Assembly (NCBI GenBank): GCA_041751875.1
Contig: JBGSIC010000029.1
Coordinates: 186,001 to 250,000, forward strand
Origin: JBGSIC01 sp041751875
GTDB lineage: Bacteria; Bdellovibrionota; FAC87; UBA2466; JACKAF01
Length of the DNA stretch: 64,000 bases
Direction of reading: 5' to 3'
In this document: piece by piece, positions 60,011 to 64,000 of the stretch
How positions within the stretch are numbered: the first letter of the stretch is position 1
How the letters are laid out: each line of letters starts with the position of its first letter
The notes under the pieces: model-generated
Database searches by the model: none
The model's input: only the letters and a program-made list of their open reading frames with translations
What the model was told of the DNA's origin: nothing
Position numbers and translations under genes: made by a program

Positions 60011-60711
60011 AACTTATGGGCGAACGATATCGATGCCGCAGGCGAAAGGTTAAAGAGCTCAACTTGGGCGCTGATGTTCGCCAGTAGCTCCCACTCTAAA
60101 CCTAAGAAAATATGAAACGCCAATTCGCGTGCCCGAAACTGCGGAACGAGAGCGGTACTCACGCCACCGTCGGCAAGTAGCAGCGAAATGCCTAGGTAGG
60201 GTTTAATGCGCACGAGATCGCGGCTCGCGATAAGGCCCGCTTCCCAGTCGTCTCCCGTGTAGCCAGCCAATCCTTTGAGGTGGGTGTATCCCACAAATGC
60301 GGCTACGCTCCCGGTCAGATTGTCGCGCTCTGACATGAAGGTCCATTTCAAAATGCCACCATAGACGGCCAGGGTATTTATAATGCCGGAGGGCAGTGCG
60401 CTAAAGATGAGATCGACGTCGTAGAAAAGGCCCTTGGAGAGGTACAGCCTGGGTAGCAGGAAAAAGTCAGAAATGCTCCCGTTCCCCAATCCGAAATTCT
60501 GTAAATCCCCCGTGGGAACCACAACTGCTTCGAGCCCCACTTTGATACCGGGCCAAGAAGGATAGGATTCCGCGTCGCGCATCGCCCTAGTAACAGAGCC
60601 AAAGCCCACTACACGCACCGTTTCCCGGACCTGCTGATTGGTCATACCCGACGGTAGGGACACCGCGAAAATTGACGATGACAAGATGAAGAAGCAGAGC
60701 AGAATTCTCAT
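60007..60711 (-). CDS. Probable outer-membrane beta-barrel protein
   Basis: 234 residues with a signal peptide (MRILLCFFILSSSIFA). Alternating polar/aromatic strands throughout (FFLLPRLYLSKGLFYDVDLIF, quoted as FFLLPRLYLSK and GLFYDVDLIF; GSVAAFVGYTHLKGL; PYLGISLLL; AFHIFLGLEWELL) and a C-terminal Phe (SISFAHKF) are the marks of a BAM-inserted barrel. Predicted eight to ten strands. No specific family recognised. ATG start at 60711, divergent from xerC with a 66-bp gap. Confidence 0.7.
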   Translation of the reverse strand: MRILLCFFILSSSIFAVSLPSGMTNQQVRETVRVVGFGSVTRAMRDAESYPSWPGIKVGLEAVVVPTGDLQNFGLGNGSISDFFLLPRLYLSKGLFYDVDLIFSALPSGIINTLAVYGGILKWTFMSERDNLTGSVAAFVGYTHLKGLAGYTGDDWEAGLIASRDLVRIKPYLGISLLLADGGVSTALVPQFRARELAFHIFLGLEWELLANISAQVELFNLSPAASISFAHKF

Positions 60712-60777
60712 GTTCCATCATCATAGTTAAAAACGGCGCGATTTGCCAATTTCCCTGAACAAGGCGATGTTTATTCC

Positions 60778-61752
60778 ATGGCGAAAGAAAAAGACCTTTT
60801 TACGCTAAATGCGCCCCCTTCCATCGCAATTCTCTTTCGTGACTTTGTGAACTACTTACAAACGGAGAGAGATGCGAGTCAGCACACTGTTGTAAATTAC
60901 CAAATCGATTTGCGCCATTTTCTTCGGTTTTTATCGGACCGAGAAGGGGCTCGTTTGAACGTGAACGACCTGGCAAATCTCACACTCATCCGTGAGTTCT
61001 TGCGCTTCGAGAACGAGAGCTTTTCGCGCGTCACTGTGGCGCGCCGTCTCTCGGTGATTAAGAGTTTTCTCAAGTATCTGCATCGTGAGGGCCATATTGA
61101 GAACAACGTGGCGAAGCTTATAGCCCTTCCGAAGGTTCCGCAGAAACTTCCCTTCGTGCTTAAACCGGAGGAGGTTGTCGCACTGATCGAAGGCATTCCC
61201 TCGAGTAATCTCCGTTACAAACGTATTCGAGCGATGATTGAGTTGTTTTACTCTACCGGAATTCGACTTTCCGAACTGGTACAGCTGAGTCACGAGCACG
61301 TGGATCTCCGCAGAGGTACGTTGAAAGTATTAGGAAAAGGCCGCAAGGAACGGCTGGTGCCTGTGGGTCGCCATTGTCAAAAAGCCATTCGTGATTATAT
61401 TGACTCCATGCCGTCGTTCCAGAAGCATGGCCCTTCGACCCCGTTGTTTATGAATCGGGATGGAGAGCGGCTTTCGGGACGCTCAGTACAAAGAAACTTG
61501 AGAGAGTTTGCTGTGGAGATTCTAGGAGAAAGAGGACAAAACGTTAGCCCCCACACCCTACGTCATTCGTGTGCCACCCATTTAATGGGCGCGGGAGCTG
61601 GCTTACGTGAAATCCAAGAACTCTTGGGACACCGGTCGTTGGTCACCACTCAGAAATACACCCACGTCGACATCCAACGCCTCAAAGCGTCCTACCAAAA
61701 AGCCCATCCTCGCATGCAAGCTCTCCCGGAAGACGAAAAAGAAAGTTTATGA
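60778..61752 (+). CDS. xerC: Tyrosine recombinase XerC/CodV
   Basis: 324 residues. Site-specific recombinase for chromosome dimer resolution. N-terminal SAM-like domain with FVNYLQTERDASQHTVVNYQ. Catalytic residues visible: Arg163 (STGIRLSEL), Lys187 (GKGRKERLVPVG), His259 and Arg262 (SPHTLRHSCATHLM), His285 (ELLGHRSL), and Tyr294 (TQKYTHVD). First gene of xerC-hslV-hslU; the ATGA overlap with hslV is 4 bp. The same order (codV-clpQ-clpY) is known in Bacillus. The partner XerD is not in the window. Confidence 0.92.
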   Translation: MAKEKDLFTLNAPPSIAILFRDFVNYLQTERDASQHTVVNYQIDLRHFLRFLSDREGARLNVNDLANLTLIREFLRFENESFSRVTVARRLSVIKSFLKYLHREGHIENNVAKLIALPKVPQKLPFVLKPEEVVALIEGIPSSNLRYKRIRAMIELFYSTGIRLSELVQLSHEHVDLRRGTLKVLGKGRKERLVPVGRHCQKAIRDYIDSMPSFQKHGPSTPLFMNRDGERLSGRSVQRNLREFAVEILGERGQNVSPHTLRHSCATHLMGAGAGLREIQELLGHRSLVTTQKYTHVDIQRLKASYQKAHPRMQALPEDEKESL

Positions 61753-62294
61753 AAGAAAAAATTCGCTCGACCACTATTTTGTGCGTGACGCACAAGGGGA
61801 GAACCGTCATGGCCGGCGATGGCCAGGTAACGATGGGTAATACTGTCTTAAAAGATTCCGCCCGAAAAGTGCGGTCTCTTTATAACGAGCGTGTCCTTGC
61901 CGGTTTTGCCGGAAGTACCGCCGATGCTTTTACACTTTCGGAAAGATTTGAAGCAAAACTGGAGAAGCATTCGGGAAATCTAACCCGTGCCGCAGTCGAA
62001 CTTGCGAAAGACTGGCGAACGGATCGCATGTTGCGCAAACTAGAAGCGCTTCTGATCGTGGCGGATGGAGAAAAACAATACATTTTATCGGGAAATGGGG
62101 ATGTGATCGAACCTGACGAGGGCATCTCCTCTATTGGTTCGGGTGGCCCTTTCGCGGAAGCCGCAGCGCTTGCGCTCAAGCGGCACTCCGATTTGCCCGC
62201 GGAAGATATCGTGCGCCAGGCGATGGCGATTGCCGCTCGCGTATGCATTTATACAAACAACAACCTCACGGTGAAAACCTTAGGCGCGCAGTGA
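61749..62294 (+). CDS. hslV: ATP-dependent protease subunit HslV (ClpQ)
   Basis: 181 residues. Proteasome-like peptidase working with HslU in the cytoplasm. STTILCVTHKGRTVMAGDGQ is the family N-terminus, then RKVRSLYNERVLAGFAGSTAD and LAKDWRTDRMLRKLEALL. The catalytic Thr would be Thr8, so the first seven residues (MKEKIRS) would have to be removed, a short propeptide as in ClpQ. Overlaps xerC by 4 bp. Typical length. Confidence 0.94.
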   Translation: MKEKIRSTTILCVTHKGRTVMAGDGQVTMGNTVLKDSARKVRSLYNERVLAGFAGSTADAFTLSERFEAKLEKHSGNLTRAAVELAKDWRTDRMLRKLEALLIVADGEKQYILSGNGDVIEPDEGISSIGSGGPFAEAAALALKRHSDLPAEDIVRQAMAIAARVCIYTNNNLTVKTLGAQ

Positions 62295-62302
62295 AGGGAA
62301 GT

Positions 62303-63673
<1,371 letters not shown>

Positions 63674-63675
63674 CG

Positions 63676-64000
63676 ATGTTGCCCCCCCTAAATCTCTTCC
63701 GTGACCGGTACCCGGACGCGCGCTATGTGCTTGCGCCGATGTCCCAAATTACCGACACGGTCTTCCGTTCGCTGATGCGCGAAATGGGTGCAGAGATTGT
63801 AATTTCTGATCTTCTATCCGCGGAGGGCCTGGTACGCGGCGGGCAGCGCACATTAGAAATGCTCGTCTACGATGAAGGCGAAAGACCGCTGGGAATTCAA
63901 GTCTTCGGGGGGAATTTCAATTCGCTTGTGGAATCCACAAAGGTGGTTGAGGGCGCGGGGGCGGATTTCGTCGATCTCAATTTGGGTTGTCCCGTAAAGA
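63676..64000 (+). CDS. tRNA-dihydrouridine synthase (Dus), 3' truncated
   Basis: About 108 residues before the window ends; still open. Flavin-dependent reduction of uridines in tRNA. The N-terminus includes RYVLAPMSQITDTVFRSLM (the APM-TD-x2-FR block), ISDLLSAEGLVRG, IQVFGG, and DFVDLNLGCPVK, the N-x-G-C-P motif with the catalytic-cysteine loop expected next. Starts 2 bp after hslU stop, so probably transcribed with it. The Dus subtype (DusA/B/C) cannot be told from this part. Confidence 0.88.
   Translation, partial: MLPPLNLFRDRYPDARYVLAPMSQITDTVFRSLMREMGAEIVISDLLSAEGLVRGGQRTLEMLVYDEGERPLGIQVFGGNFNSLVESTKVVEGAGADFVDLNLGCPVK

Overview
The window looks like ordinary chromosome of a Gram-negative, probably respiring bacterium of moderate G+C. 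It encodes lipopolysaccharide heptose activation (rfaE2), muropeptide recycling (nagZ), lipoproteins, signal-peptide proteins and an outer-membrane barrel candidate, two complex I membrane arms, HslUV, Lon, MutS, Mfd and DnaJ/GrpE. A DUF4388 protein, secreted proteases, a lysine-fermentation-type dehydrogenase and a deoxynucleoside kinase together point to the Bdellovibrionota or another lineage once placed in the Deltaproteobacteria. That assignment is inference. No rRNA, tRNA, IS element, prophage or CRISPR array was seen.

Layout. 1-7.9 kb: end of nagZ, a deoxynucleoside kinase, leucine dehydrogenase overlapping a Kdd-like dehydrogenase, a DUF4388 protein, an acyltransferase, and comM overlapping comF. 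7.9-14.1 kb: secreted subtilase, Lon, a DksA-family protein and a secreted C13 (legumain-like) peptidase. 14.2-21.5 kb: a minus-strand run trmJ-grpE-dnaJ-lipoprotein joined by ATGA overlaps, with mutS upstream. 21.9-27.4 kb: a secreted orphan, a BtuFCD-type ABC importer and an unknown gene pair. 27.5-42.3 kb: fourteen complex I genes in one direction, two complete and diverged sets of nuoAHJKLMN with no peripheral-arm genes. 42.5-47.1 kb: gpsA and mfd. 47.1-52.0 kb: an O-acylation cassette (AT3, SGNH hydrolase, MBOAT) with a divergent SGNH-like gene. 52.0-54.5 kb: the most unusual region, a candidate ribosomal peptide pathway (see below). 54.6-60.7 kb: a polyprenol-phosphate-mannose synthase/GT87 pair, an RDD protein, rfaE2 and several secreted proteins. 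60.8-64 kb: xerC-hslV-hslU-dus, cut by the window end.

Best candidate for an undescribed system: on the minus strand a secreted peptide carries two tandem repeats, each with a Cys-Tyr...Pro-Cys motif. It is followed by a terminator-like hairpin, a DUF692/MNIO-type iron enzyme, and an overlapping partner gene whose C-terminus resembles a PqqD-like winged helix. A 50-residue DUF5989-like membrane protein lies upstream. This has the layout of a RiPP pathway, although the peptide resembles no precursor family I recognise.

A family of dispersed palindromes (about 621, 14084, 27430 and 50734) sits in gaps between genes. All four share the same inner arms, and two copies are nested inside longer outer arms. 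They look like REP or MITE-type elements and may also act as transcription terminators.
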